From Coniochaeta sp. PMI_546 (taxonomy: Eukaryota; Ascomycota; Sordariomycetes; Coniochaetales; Coniochaetaceae): a stretch of DNA of 64,000 bases. The stretch lies in assembly GCA_021432605.1 (NCBI GenBank), contig MU271149.1, positions 1,984,001 to 2,048,000 on the forward strand, given 5' to 3'. Below the pieces are notes generated by a model, which was not told the origin of the DNA, searched no databases, and saw only the letters and a list, made by a program, of their open reading frames with translations. Of this stretch, positions 21,194 through 31,791 are shown in pieces. A program made the translations under genes and the position numbers. Each line of letters opens with the position of its first letter. Within the stretch, counting starts at the first letter, position 1.

Positions 21194-21421
21194 AAGTGGG
21201 GTCTGCAGTCATCCCATCACAAGCGTCACAAAAAATCACAAGACACATGCGAGCAGAAAACTGTTGGGAAAACAGGGCTTTGGATTTGTCAAGCACTGCC
21301 GAGGCCGAGTCGTGTACATTAATGAGTTGCGTGTTCCCTGACCAAGTGAGGCCGCAGTTAGCTATACTTCAGTTCTTGTCGTTTCTTTTTTTGACCGTGA
21401 TGCGAGCGCTAGAAGAATATC

Positions 21422-23197
21422 ATGTTGGACCACTCTGTTTTCCAACTCTTGCAAATAAGAGCAGCCATTGTGCTTCTCGCATATGCGCCATGGCTTGAAC
21501 TAGGCATTCTTACTTGCCTGATTGCAGCCAAGACCATCCTCCACCCGTACGAACCACCTAGCAGGACATACATGATATCTGTCTCTGCTCTCACCGGTCT
21601 TCTGGCACTGGAGATCATTTTCTACATGATCAAGTACCTGCCACACCTTGATCGGCTCAAGCATGATGCACAACATCCGGCGCCTCTGTCTCGCCAACAG
21701 CGACTGGAACTCTTTGAAAAATGCGCCGCCAATATTCCCGACCCAGAGAGCTATATCCGCCTCTGGTTTCATGGCGCCGAGCTGAAGGACATTAAGCACG
21801 ACAACGTGGCCGAATTTATCCTCTGGGCGTTCTTCGATCGGGAAGGTGCGGACGGTGACGGGCCACTCCAGGGGCCTGGGCCAGATGATGATGACATCAC
21901 CGGCGAGTTGGAGCACTACGTGTCGCGCACTGAGGAGCTCTTGGGCCGCAAGATCCCTCCCGGCCGTGGTTCAGCAAAGTGTCTGCGGCTGACGATTGAC
22001 GCTGTCGAACAGCGATATCGCAGCCTGCTGTGGTACGTCATCGTGTCGGGTATTGACCTCACCACGCACTTCTGTCTCGCCCGCGACGGCTTTCGGTACT
22101 ATGGCCCGCCGCTGCGCAAGACCTTGGCCGTGTTCCCACCACGTCTTCAGGCTGTGCCGACTCTCCTTCCGTTCCCGGGAGCAAAACGGTACAGCTCTGC
22201 TTCCGAGCACATCGGATTCTGGTATCGACCGCATACCGCGCGGAACGCGCGCCCAGTAGTCTTTATTCACGGCATTGGTGTCGGTCTGTGGCCGTACACT
22301 CGCTTCCTCGACGAGATTGGACGCCCTGCTGGGTCTCCTAGCCGCTCGGGGGTTGAGGACGAGGGACAGATCGGTGTGATGGTGCTCGAAATACTTCCCA
22401 TATCCACCCGCTTGACCGACCCGCCGCTGCGGCGAGAGGTATTTGTTCAGGAGCTGCGCGCCATACTTGCAGTCAACGCGCCTGAGTGGTTGGATGACGG
22501 CTTCGTCCTTGTGTCTCACTCGTATGGATCGGTCCTGACAACACACATCATCCGCAATCCAGACCTGGCACCACACGTCCGCGGCGTCGTGCTCATCGAC
22601 CCAGTCACTTTGTTGCTGCACCTACCTAATGTGGCGTATAACTTTACCCGTCGGCCACCGCGGACCGCGAACGAGTGGCAGCTATGGTTTTTCGCAAGCA
22701 TGGACGTCGGCGTCGCGGAAGGCCTAGGAAGACACTTTTTCTGGAGGGAGAACGAGGTATGGAAGGAGGAGTTGGTCGGCAAGAGTCTGATCCCGGTCAA
22801 AGGGAGCAGGGGGGTTATGACTTGCAGCAAATTGCAAGATCAGACCTCCAACACATTGCCAGCTTTGACCAGGAGAAAGGTGGCCGTCTGTTTGGGTGGG
22901 CGAGACCTCATCGTCAGTACTCAAACGGTAGCCCATTATCTTGCAAGACCAGGTGATATGGCAGGCTCCGCCGCAGCAGACGACCAGGAAGCGATAGACT
23001 CCTTATTTGAGGTCCGGGAGGCAGGCAGTGTAGCCAGCAGTGAGTGTCCTAGATGCACCCGATATTTGGCTCCATCCGGAGTCGAGATTTTGTGGTTTCC
23101 CACCCTCGATCACGCGCAGGTCTTCGATGCCAGAGAAGACAGGCAGCAGATTCTGAATGTCATCGAAGAATATTGCAGACTCGAGGCTGCAACATAG
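21422..23197 (+). CDS. Membrane-anchored alpha/beta hydrolase
   Basis: A 591-residue alpha/beta hydrolase, uninterrupted by a clear intron. Two N-terminal hydrophobic segments (about residues 10-35 and 48-72) suggest membrane anchoring. A cytosolic or lumenal helical region follows (IPDPESYIRLWFHGAEL). The hydrolase core begins at PVVFIHGIGVGLWPYTRFL with the oxyanion HG. The nucleophile elbow is VLVSHSYGSVLTTH (serine near 370), and VVLIDPVTLLLHLPNVAYNF follows. The probable acid is in GGRDLIVST and the histidine in PTLDHAQVF near the C-terminus. This pattern is common in uncharacterised filamentous-fungal hydrolases; the substrate is unknown. The stretch of about residues 460-490 (SRGVMTCSKLQDQT) looks unlike the rest and may be an unspliced in-frame intron. 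Its stop is 45 bp from the stop of the convergent cupin gene. Confidence 0.85.
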   Translation: MLDHSVFQLLQIRAAIVLLAYAPWLELGILTCLIAAKTILHPYEPPSRTYMISVSALTGLLALEIIFYMIKYLPHLDRLKHDAQHPAPLSRQQRLELFEKCAANIPDPESYIRLWFHGAELKDIKHDNVAEFILWAFFDREGADGDGPLQGPGPDDDDITGELEHYVSRTEELLGRKIPPGRGSAKCLRLTIDAVEQRYRSLLWYVIVSGIDLTTHFCLARDGFRYYGPPLRKTLAVFPPRLQAVPTLLPFPGAKRYSSASEHIGFWYRPHTARNARPVVFIHGIGVGLWPYTRFLDEIGRPAGSPSRSGVEDEGQIGVMVLEILPISTRLTDPPLRREVFVQELRAILAVNAPEWLDDGFVLVSHSYGSVLTTHIIRNPDLAPHVRGVVLIDPVTLLLHLPNVAYNFTRRPPRTANEWQLWFFASMDVGVAEGLGRHFFWRENEVWKEELVGKSLIPVKGSRGVMTCSKLQDQTSNTLPALTRRKVAVCLGGRDLIVSTQTVAHYLARPGDMAGSAAADDQEAIDSLFEVREAGSVASSECPRCTRYLAPSGVEILWFPTLDHAQVFDAREDRQQILNVIEEYCRLEAAT

Positions 23198-23242
23198 ATC
23201 AAATAGATTCAGATGTATCAAAAAGTCCATGAGTATCTCGCA

Positions 23243-24021
23243 TCACCTCTCGGACTCGTTCTTGGCCTCAGGGCCTTCCCATTCCGTCAAATTCACCTCA
23301 ACAGGCGAGGGACCTGTACGGATAACTACCCACATCAGATCTTCTTCTTCTGACTGGTTCAGAGCTTGATGTTCTGTCCATGCCGGGATGAAGGCGAAGT
23401 CTCCCTTGGTAAGCTCATGCCTCTTGGGATCCAGGCCGCCTTGACTTGGACTGGTCAGGAGTATGCCCTTCCCGGAGGCGGCATATATAATTGCGTCTTG
23501 TACTCATTCGTTATTATCATTCCTTACATGGTTGGTCTACAATGGTCCGCTCCAACCCTTTCTCACGCCGGAGGGCAGAGTAGAGATAGAGGAGAGGAGA
23601 CATACCTTGTTCACCATGGTGATGTATGGGCGAGGATGAGCTTGGTTTGGCTATCAGGACTGGACACAATCATTCGTACGGGTACTGCAGACCGATATTG
23701 TCATCACGCAAGCCATACCCTGGAGAGATCCAGTTGGGCACTGTCTAGACACCACGCGGCACCTATGCAGAAAGGGGAAGGTGGATTGGGGAGGTTGCAG
23801 AGGTTCGACTTACCAGTGGCACACATTTTGTTTGTTTTGTTGACGATCGCATCTCTGCTGATGACGCGCTGCTCTGATGTGGCAGCTATACCCTCCACCG
23901 CAGCGGCGTCGCCTTTCGGGCTCGAAGAAGGATGCAGTATCTCATCAGCTTTCGCTATGTGGATTGCCGACGGTAAGATCATCGGTAGAATGTCCTGAAT
24001 AAGAGGTAGTAAAGATGCCAT
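23243..24021 (-). CDS. Small cupin-domain protein
   Basis: A 171-residue single-cupin protein. Exons are 24021..23814, 23659..23606 and 23496..23243; the total is 172 codons. The first exon gives MASLLPLIQDILPMILPSAI and a linker ending NKMCATG. The short second exon gives VLIAKPSSSSPIHHHGEQ, with the metal-binding HHH-x-E of cupin motif 1. The third gives DAIIYAASGKGILL, then GDFAFIPAWTEHQALNQS (motif 2, with His) and MWVVIRTGPSPVEVNL. The middle exon relies on acceptor TCCAG at 23661-23660. An upstream acceptor (CTGCAG, exon from 23684) is also strong but shifts the frame before the metal site. The role is unknown; such proteins include small enzymes and sugar or metabolite binders. The tail-to-tail gap to the hydrolase is 45 bp. 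Confidence 0.8.
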
Positions 24022-25564
24022 GGGCTGAACCTCAATACTCGCCGTGACCGTATCGGTTCAAGATGTGCCGAAAAGGGTGCCGAATGACAGGTCCGGCAGG
24101 CGTGAAGGTTATGACGAAGAAGGAAGGAGATATCGCGGAGGATCGTACACGATCACACTGGCAGTGCCAACGTCGCGGTCCGCTTTCCACAGACTAAGGT
24201 ACTATTCTCGTCCGCGGGCTAGCTGTAACATCTGCCGGTCGAGACTTTGGACCAACCGTTGACACAAATTTCTAGGTGGTCGTCGTCGGTTCAAGTACCC
24301 TAAGTATCTTTGCTGAAGCCGTTGATCAACGTTGAGTCGAGGCGAACGGGGTCAAGAGCTAGACGTGACAGGGTCAATGCAGATCAACGGTGTTTCGTTA
24401 AAGAGGAACGATGTATCAAATATCAAAAGAGACCGAAATCTGGTAATGTCCATCTCCAACCTAAGATCGTGGAGATGTTTGATGGATAGAGGATAAGTAA
24501 TGAAAGGGAGGAAGCTACCTACCTACCGTACCCACTACCTTACCTACCTTAAGGTACCTAGTGTAGGTAGGTGCTCTTCCTGCCCGATCGAAACAGAAGG
24601 CGCCACTTGGCGCTAGAAGCTCGCCGCTGCAGCTGCCGCCCGACCACTGCAGTGGGGGAACAGGAGGCAGCGCCGTTGGCGGAGTCAATCGGTGACAGTC
24701 GGAGGACCAGAACTCTGAGTCACCAAATCTACTCAGGCTGCCAACGACGCGACCTGACGTGCGGACTGCAGTGTTTACACTAAGAGACATGATCACGATG
24801 ATCAAATCCGTTGTGAGAAAGACTCAATCGGATTACCTTAGCTGCCGTAGTGGGGGGTTGCGGTCACAGTGGATCCGCGTGTACTGCATGCATACTGCGA
24901 CTGCAAGCCAAGGTACCTACCTTACTTACCTTACCTGCCCTACAATAAATAGTACTAACGCCTCCAGGTGGTCTGGTGGGCTATGAATGATTTGTTATTG
25001 GGCATTTCAACCTCATCAACCCACCATACACCACCTCCCTCCGCACGACAGATTAATGTATCCTGTCTTTTTAACTCTTCACCACTTCAATAAAAAGATG
25101 TCCGACACCTGCCAGACACTCTTACGTGAGTTAAGAGTCTAACGCAAAATAGCCGCGTCCTTTCAGGCCCAAGGACAGACGGTCACCTTCTCGCGACGGA
25201 GGGAGGAGACGACCGAAGCTTGAGCCGTGTTCGCCACCAGATCCGTGCGCCAATGCCGGTCATTGTCATCAGACTTCCATCCAGCTTAGCTCCCATACGG
25301 TGGACATCAAAATATCGAGGGGTCTCGCTAGCCCATTTTCAGCCCTGCTGGTCCCAATCAGCTGGAAAGCTGTTTTGCAGGAAGCAAAGCGATTCAGACC
25401 CCTCTTCGGCTCCGTGAGAGCCTTGCGAGAGTTGCGTTCCGGAGGCGTTCTAGTAGCTAATGCTTGAGTGGTGGAGGCTCACACGAGGCCGAATACATGC
25501 AGAGCCATTGACCATCGGTGCGATCTGAAACGAAAGGAATTCGACCCATTTGATCAGCGACAGT
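24022..25564. other. Intergenic with TACC/GTAGG microsatellite clusters
   Basis: Upstream of both the cupin gene and the F-box gene; no gene is supported. Two clusters of tacc/ttacc units occur at about 24519-24575 (ending in the reverse-complement form gtaggtaggt, so partly palindromic) and about 24911-24945. An ATG at 25098 followed by GTGAGT was tested as a first exon of the F-box gene, but its phase does not join the next exon. Confidence 0.5.
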
Positions 25565-27535
25565 ATGAGTCTGGGCGCACCTATACATAATTCTCGTGGG
25601 TTTGAGGGCCAGGGCGAGACTCCTATATCACAGAGTCCTGCAGTGTCGGACGACAGCTTGAGAGGCAATGATACCCTTCGAAGAACGACGGCGGACCTCA
25701 TGGCAAACGACAATACTGACAATGACGGCCATGCGGCTTTTAAAGGCAAGAAACGTGCTACAGGTGTGTGTGCCCATCACTCAAAGTTGTTTAAGCAGCT
25801 AAGTAACACGCTTTTATAAAGACGACCGGGACTGGTCACCCCTAGAGCCATGTCATCTCTCTGCGCTTCCTCCAGAGTTGATCGACTATATCTTATCGTT
25901 TCTTTCACCGGTTGACCTGGCCGCCGTGTCATCCACGTGCCGCGATCTATATCGCTTCGCAACATCGGACCATTTGTGGCTACCTCTCGTTCAAGCCAAT
26001 GTCCCTGGCATTGTCCTGTCATCTCCATCGCCATGCGCCAGCTTCCGTGACCTCTATGCTGCCCACGACCTCCGCTGGTTCCTCCCAAAGCATAAACTAT
26101 GGTTTTGTGACCGTGATCTGACGGGCAAGTTGATCGTGGCACGTTACGACCCCCGCACCGGCAATATTGAAGGCTATCAACTGCTCGCTATTAGCAATCG
26201 CACGACTTTCCATCACTGGCAGATGGACGACGACATTATCATTCATTCCTTTGAGCCTCAGCTCAAGCTGCATATCGACCGTCCTATCCTCCGCTTCGAG
26301 CCTACTCATTATGAACGAGAGCGGGGGCAGGATCACAGTGGGATTACCATCACACGTATGCCGGTCCGAGATGAAGTCGTTCGAAATTCTCTAGAGCGAC
26401 CATCTCGGTCTAACGAAGTCGCAGGTCTATCGTCAAGAGCTACAGAAATGAATCGGTTCCGTGCCGAAATGCCCCTGATACTTGACTCGGGTTATCGCAT
26501 GACATCTCCGGATGTTATGTACAGTAATTTCATGCTTGCGCGCCCGTTATCTCAGGATGTCGCTACTCGCCGCCTGAGGCCGCAATTTCCGTACGGCGAC
26601 GTATGGCCACCACCCGTTATTCCCGCGCCTCACCGCGTCGCCGGCGCCAGAGTCCACAGTTTGGACGGACCGCCGCTATCGAATAGGGATCTTCCTTCGT
26701 GCCGCGCTGAGATGAGTGACCAGGCATTTCGCATTCGAACATGGCTGGAGATGGGGTCCGGCGCAAGTCGCAGGCGCTTCCGCGCCCTGGAAGGGGACGC
26801 CATTGGAGCAACCATGGTCGAAGAGACCACGGGAATCAATATCATGGAGCTCCTAAATGCCATGGATCACTTTGAAAATATTACACATCGCCCTGGTGAA
26901 CCGAGTCGCCAACCTCCGTCGTCAATGGGCCTGCACATTGGCGAGGAGATTAGCACCTACGCTACGCTGGATCCTCAGCTGTACACGCCCACAGCGCGTT
27001 ATCCGTATCGCGGTATCTGGGTCGGCGACTATAGCGGACACGGATGCGAGTTCCTCCTAGTCCACCAGCCGGCGCGTGATGACGATGATCTTGATCCTGA
27101 AGTATCGCCCAGACGGGAGGGCGAGACAGACGAAGATTACACCCAGCGCAGGATCGATGAAACAATCTATCGGGGACGGTTGGAGGCGATCAAATTGACT
27201 GGTGACCCCAATGTTCCGAGGGGGGAGTACACGTTCATAGTCGAAGACTTGGGACCAGCAGGTTTCGTGAGAACCATTCAAGAGGCACCCTTCTATGGGG
27301 CACGAGTCGTTAAAAGTAAAGGTCACGTCGCTGGGACGGGGTTTGTGAATGGTAAGCTTATTGTTTGCTAAATACAACTTTGATCGTGGTACTGAACCTT
27401 GCGCTACTTTTAGACAAGTACATCGAGTCTCAGCTGATCCTTACCTCCCATGACCGACTGGCACAATATTGGGTTGGATTTGGACACATCAGCTTCTTTG
27501 AGCGCGTCAACATCGACGACTTCATCACTGTTTGA
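25565..27535 (+). CDS. F-box protein, FBXO31-like
   Basis: A 616-residue substrate adaptor of an SCF ubiquitin ligase. Exons are 25565..25763, 25822..27351 and 27414..27535; introns are 58 and 62 bp and the total is 617 codons. The F-box follows the first intron: LSALPPELIDYILSFLSPVD, then LAAVSSTCRDLYRFA. The rest holds a large beta-rich domain: LRWFLPKHKLWFCDRDLTGK, then after a long variable, Arg-rich insert GIWVGDYSGHGCEFLLVHQ, LEAIKLTGDPNVPRGEYTF and, in the last exon, FGHISFFERVNIDD. The G-x-Y-S-G-H-G and K-L-T-G-D-P-N-V-P segments recall the cyclin D1-binding domain of animal FBXO31. The acidic N-terminus is short and may be extended by an undetected exon. Targets are unknown. Confidence 0.85.
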
Positions 27536-28103
27536 ACCAGTATCAGGTTGTCCCAAGAAACGAATTTCACGGGATTGGCTTTTCGGAATCGTATGACAGA
27601 TTTGACTGTTAGCTGGTATCATCCGCGACTAACTGTGCGACAAACATGATCATGGCGATCAGTTCTATTGTCTCGGTCCACAGGTCTTACGGTTTAATGG
27701 CAGAGCCTGTGACTACATATCAGGAGGTTGCATCTTTGACTCCTACCAAGATCTTATTTCGCTAATGTTGGGTTGTACGAATGTGACTTGCAGATATTAG
27801 CAGTGAGGTATTGGTATCAACTATAGTTATCTTGTAGACATTGTACGGTAATACCCATACTCTTTCGGCCTCGATTACCTGACAAAGCATGTTGAAACAG
27901 AGATGCTAAGATGGAACTATTGCATTCCCTTCCGAATAGAGTGGACGGGTGCTCAGGGTTTGCACATGTGAGGCGTTAGACATATCTACACAGACGTTTC
28001 TATAGATTTGCATCCAGATGTATCAGAACGAACTCTCTAGGATGATCCAGAGTGAGTCTCTTTCCATGTCTATTGCGACTCGCCTTGAAATGGACACCTA
28101 AGT
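27536..28103. other. Intergenic between convergent genes
   Basis: The stretch lies between the convergent F-box and HET genes. No protein gene is supported. It contains the tRNA-Cys relic at 27683-27754. Confidence 0.5.
27683..27754 (+). pseudogene. Decayed tRNA-Cys relic
   Basis: A 72-nt tRNA-shaped sequence. Acceptor GGTCTTA pairs with CAAGATC at six of seven places. The D stem GTTT/GAGC has a GG-bearing loop, and the anticodon arm TGTGACTACATATCAGG is close to the usual fungal tRNA-Cys arm (TGTGACTGCAGATCACA). The expected GCA anticodon now reads ACA. The T loop TTTGACT replaces TTCGACT and only two T-stem pairs survive, including loss of the universal 53:61 pair. No T-run terminator follows. 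Several differences are C-to-T or G-to-A, as RIP would give. It is probably non-functional. Confidence 0.55.
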
Positions 28104-30847
28104 CTAGCCCAGGAGGATATCCTTGATCACCGGCCCAGGTGCACAGGATTTGCCGACAGAAGTGGATAGAATCTGGGCGACGCCTTGACGCTCGGCAATG
28201 CCGTCTTTCCAGACGATGTACAGAGCCCAGAACAGATCCCATGCACGGTCATATCTCACTGAAGCGGCTCCTCCGGAGTCAGAGGTCGAGACGTTCTCTC
28301 CCTTTGGCCCCAGAGCCGAGCTCCACGTCAGCTCCTGGCAATGCGACAGAAGTATGCACTCTACACTGGTCCCTGGTGCTGGAAGCAACTGCAAATTGTC
28401 GGCGTGCAGGGAGCCTACCATCTCCGCGGTTGGAGACAATAACGGTATGCCAGGGACACGGTAGAATGACGAAGTCCTGCGAGGATTCGGCTTGTTCTTT
28501 GAAGCATCTGGCAGTTGGCCTAGAATAAGGGATACTGACACAGTCTGAAAATACAGGACTGCGTAAGGCGGGAACTTGCTGTGGAGCGAGTATCAGCGTT
28601 CCTTATTCACAATCCTCTGTCTGATGGGTGATCCACTTACGGAATCGGCGTGTCTGGACACTGTTTCTCTGCGATGCTTCGCTTTGCATTCTCTTCCCTT
28701 GGGTCCTCTCTTGGTCCACTTTTTTCATCGTCCCGTCGGAAGCAGTAGTGCACCCTGTCATGGAATCGGCCTATCGATCTTGGAGGCTCTTGGCTACGGG
28801 CTTTGCTTTCAGCTCCATCTCGCAATCCGTCAGCGAGATGGCATCGCCTGGAAGCCTGCCAATTAAATAGGAACAGGATTTCCATCCTGTCAGTGAGCGG
28901 ATTGATCCTGCGTGTTAGCCTATTGAATTCGGCTTGGCTGTTTGCAAGATCGAGGGCTGCGTGGCTTAATGCCTTCTTCCCTCGCTTCAAATTCCAATTT
29001 TCATAGAACGGACCAGTCCCAGAGCCGCTGCAGTACTTCGATGGGAATCTGACTAGCTTGCGGTGGTCAAGTAGTCCCAGTTGGTCCTCATATTGGGGAT
29101 ATTTCTGCGTGAAACTGCTCAGAAGAACACCGAGACGACAGGGAGCGTCATAATGATCACTCATGAGGTGTTGCTGGTGGCCACGCACAGATATGTAGCT
29201 CCAATTGACAAATGTCTCGCCAGCGAACCAGCGAAACAGGTTTGACGCGTCCCACGTTCTTCTTCCAGCGCTGTCGTACCACACGTAGTTCTCCCGGGGC
29301 CACATCACGGAACCGGACCAACCGGCCCATGAGAAACTGGCAAACCCCGGTCGTCGTCGGAGGTTTCCCCGGCTCGAGATGAAAAGAAGGGCGTTGTCTA
29401 GGTAATGACCGGGAAGTCCCTCGAGCATGCGTGTCTCCATGCCGGCACATAGGGGCCGGAGGATACCCGCAATCGCGCGAAGTGTATCTCCATCGAAGCG
29501 AATTTCACGGCTCGAGTATTCTTCGAGCAATTTCTGGTACGCCCACCAAGACTGTAGACCCCCTTCTAGGGGATCTGGAATCCGGCTGATGTTTCCGTCG
29601 TCCGGGTCTAGATGGCTGCTGAAGGCGTCGGCTGTGCTTTCCTCAGCCCAATTGGCTTCCTGGCAGCGGAAGTAGACCTGCTTGTTGATAAAGATGATGG
29701 TCCGTCGAGGGAGGACGAGTTCCTGGAGCGTCCAACCTCTCTGTTTGTACACGGACCGATTTAAGTGCCAGTCTATGCTGTGTTGGATTGTCATTTTCAA
29801 CCCATTGCCAGAGCGGTCCAGATCAACAAGAGTCTGGGATGTCATCCGAGAAGCAGGTGCTACTCCAGGTAGCCCAGATGTTGCGTCGCTGCCAGACGCG
29901 GCGATGATTGTGAAGTATGAACCCTGATAGACCGAGTTCATCACCTCAATCCCAATCTCGACGTCGTCCTCGTCGTCCTGGACGAGACACAGGGCGTCTA
30001 CCCATAGGAAACGTATGCCCAGAGACTTTACAAACTGCATAGCATCCAAGATCGTGCGTGGAAGCGCTCCTAGAACTCCTTCTAAACCTCCCTCACTACT
30101 GAGCTGTGCAAAGTTGCTCTTCAGCAGCCGGAACATGGGGAGCTGTCCCCAGACATAGCTGAGTGCGACGTATTTGGCATCAAGTGCTTCGGGTACGATA
30201 CACTTCAGCTCGAGGTCAATGACCCGGAAGTTGGACGTTGCTCTCTCGTTGAATTCGTAGGGATGGTTCTTTCGGAGGACAGCTGGCAGAGCTTTATATG
30301 CAGTGCCCTCAAGATTGTCCTTGAGTTGAGGGTAACATGTTGACCCGTGGTGATCCTGGCATTTCCTAAGCCAGGACAGTATCTTGGCCGGGTTGATCTG
30401 GTCCCCTTTGACCACTCGAGCTGAATCTGGTCCACTGATCTGGGAGTCGATATCTGTGACGAATGCAAGCCGTGTACCGAGCCGCGATGGGTACGATAAA
30501 CGGAATGACTGCTCTCCTGGGAATAGCAGGAGCCGAATCGGCTGGTCTCCCGGAGGTTGCAAGCCTCCATCCGCAGCGCCGTCGATCGCTACAACAACGA
30601 GCTGACAAAAGGGGCAGCTCAGCCGTTCACGCAAATCTTGCAGAGTCCCCAGGAGAAGTCCTTCGTGGAGCACATCCTCACCATGCTCTTCTTGCTCCAA
30701 CGCCAATGAAGAAACTAGCTCATTATGACTCGGGAGCTTTCCGTTGATGAGTGCAAGCTTTGCGAGTTTGGAGCAAATATCAGTGCATCTTTGATCGTCT
30801 TTTTCGTCACTGTCGTTGCTTGGGAGAGACTTATTGCAAAGCATCAT
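28104..30847 (-). CDS. HET-domain (heterokaryon incompatibility) protein
   Basis: An 893-residue protein with a HET domain, the effector domain of fungal vegetative incompatibility, where non-self recognition triggers cell death. Exons are 30847..28641 and 28578..28104; the 62-bp intron has GTAAGT and CACAG. The N-terminus has a Cys-containing segment (LSCPFCQLVVVAI). The HET blocks are YVALSYVWGQ (about residue 227), LPRTILDAMQFVKSLGIRFL then WVDALCLVQDD, and RGWTLQELVLPRR. The C-terminal half is variable (FASFSWAGWSG, RRPGFASF), and the last exon continues in frame (FPPYAVLYFQTVSVSLILGQ). No NACHT, WD40 or ankyrin repeats are seen, so the recognition partner is not encoded in the same protein. 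All three HET blocks look intact. Confidence 0.9.
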
Positions 30848-31158
30848 GGAGTTTGCATTCCGAAATACCGAAGCCTTGGTTCACAGACGAGAGTATGACA
30901 AAGATGCAGGAAAATACAGGCCAATTACCTGATCTTATCTGGTCTGGTTTGATATTCTTTCCCGTACTGCATGTATTAGGCAGCGGTTGCGGATCAAGGC
31001 TGTGCAGGAGGGAGCCCAGTGCAGCCCAATCTGAAACGATTCCTGGCGATGCCCTTGCTTGGTTCGACCACCAGATTGGTGATTTGTGGGAATAAACCAT
31101 TCGACCTGAATCACCACCCGCTGAGGATAGAATGACCGCAGTTTTATCTAGTCTTCCC
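30848..31158. other. Intergenic upstream of the HET gene
   Basis: About 310 bp between the HET start and the stop of the next minus-strand gene. Nothing recognisable is seen beyond likely promoter sequence. Confidence 0.4.
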
Positions 31159-31791
31159 TTAAGAATGTCTCGTTTTCAGAGGTTCCAGTAGATCGCGCTC
31201 GATCCAGTCCGCCGTCCCATCCGCCACCACACCCTGGCTCTGAAGACGTCTTAGCACACGAATGGCCCAATGCTGACAGTTCTCCTTAATAGACCGTTCA
31301 TCTGCAGCTGCAGGAGGCAATTCGGCCATCACGGCTACTTTGATCATCCCCTCTTGAGTTTCGCTTAGATCAGAGTTGAGTTCGTAGCTGGAGTTGAATC
31401 CCTCGGCAGCAAAGTGGGGAGTGTCGCTCAAGTTGTTGTAGTGCATGAACAGAGCATCGCCTGTAACTTGCCACACCTGGCCCTTTGAGAACTGGTCTTC
31501 GCCGGACACAACGAACAGAGACCAATGACAAGGCTCGCCCTCGGCTTGATCCTGGCGGATGAGGTGTAGCTTTTTGGGTCCCGGTGCTGATGGTGCTATT
31601 GATGGGCCACGATCATTTGCTGCGACAGGTATCCAGTCGCTTATCGGTTCCGATGTGATGGGGTTGAGCCTGCGGGAGAATTGTTGTTCATCGGAGAGAA
31701 TCTTGTACTCCCTGTTCAAGACTTTCCAGTGCTTCAGGGTCTCCGCCTTAGGCGGTGGTGGTGTATCGGTGTTCTCCATATCGTCTTGCAT
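31159..31791 (-). CDS. Uncharacterised protein, possible DUF6914-like
   Basis: I do not recognise this with certainty. The frame from the first ATG (MQDDMENTDTPPPP) is 210 residues; it is open further upstream but only through a TTG. After a proline-rich start, a compact region has CHWSLFVVSGEDQF, GQVWQVTGDALFMHYN and, near the C-terminus, ENCQHWAIRVLRRLQSQGVV. The order His-Trp-Ser-Leu, Gly-x-Val-Trp-x-Val, then Cys-x-His-Trp recalls small fungal DUF6914-type or papain/LRAT-fold proteins, where Cys and His could be catalytic; this is only a resemblance. It follows the HET gene in the same direction (311 bp apart). Introns near the 5' end cannot be excluded. Confidence 0.6.
   Translation of the reverse strand: MQDDMENTDTPPPPKAETLKHWKVLNREYKILSDEQQFSRRLNPITSEPISDWIPVAANDRGPSIAPSAPGPKKLHLIRQDQAEGEPCHWSLFVVSGEDQFSKGQVWQVTGDALFMHYNNLSDTPHFAAEGFNSSYELNSDLSETQEGMIKVAVMAELPPAAADERSIKENCQHWAIRVLRRLQSQGVVADGTADWIERDLLEPLKTRHS

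Noticed and set aside
23606-23684. A frameshifted cupin pseudogene
   Set aside because: With the CTGCAG acceptor the exons sum to 541 nt and look frameshifted, but the TCCAG acceptor gives 516 nt and an intact metal site, so no break is needed.
25098-25125. Short first exon (MSDTCQTLL) for the F-box gene
   Set aside because: It has a good GTGAGT donor, but its phase does not join any acceptor before the next exon without a stop.
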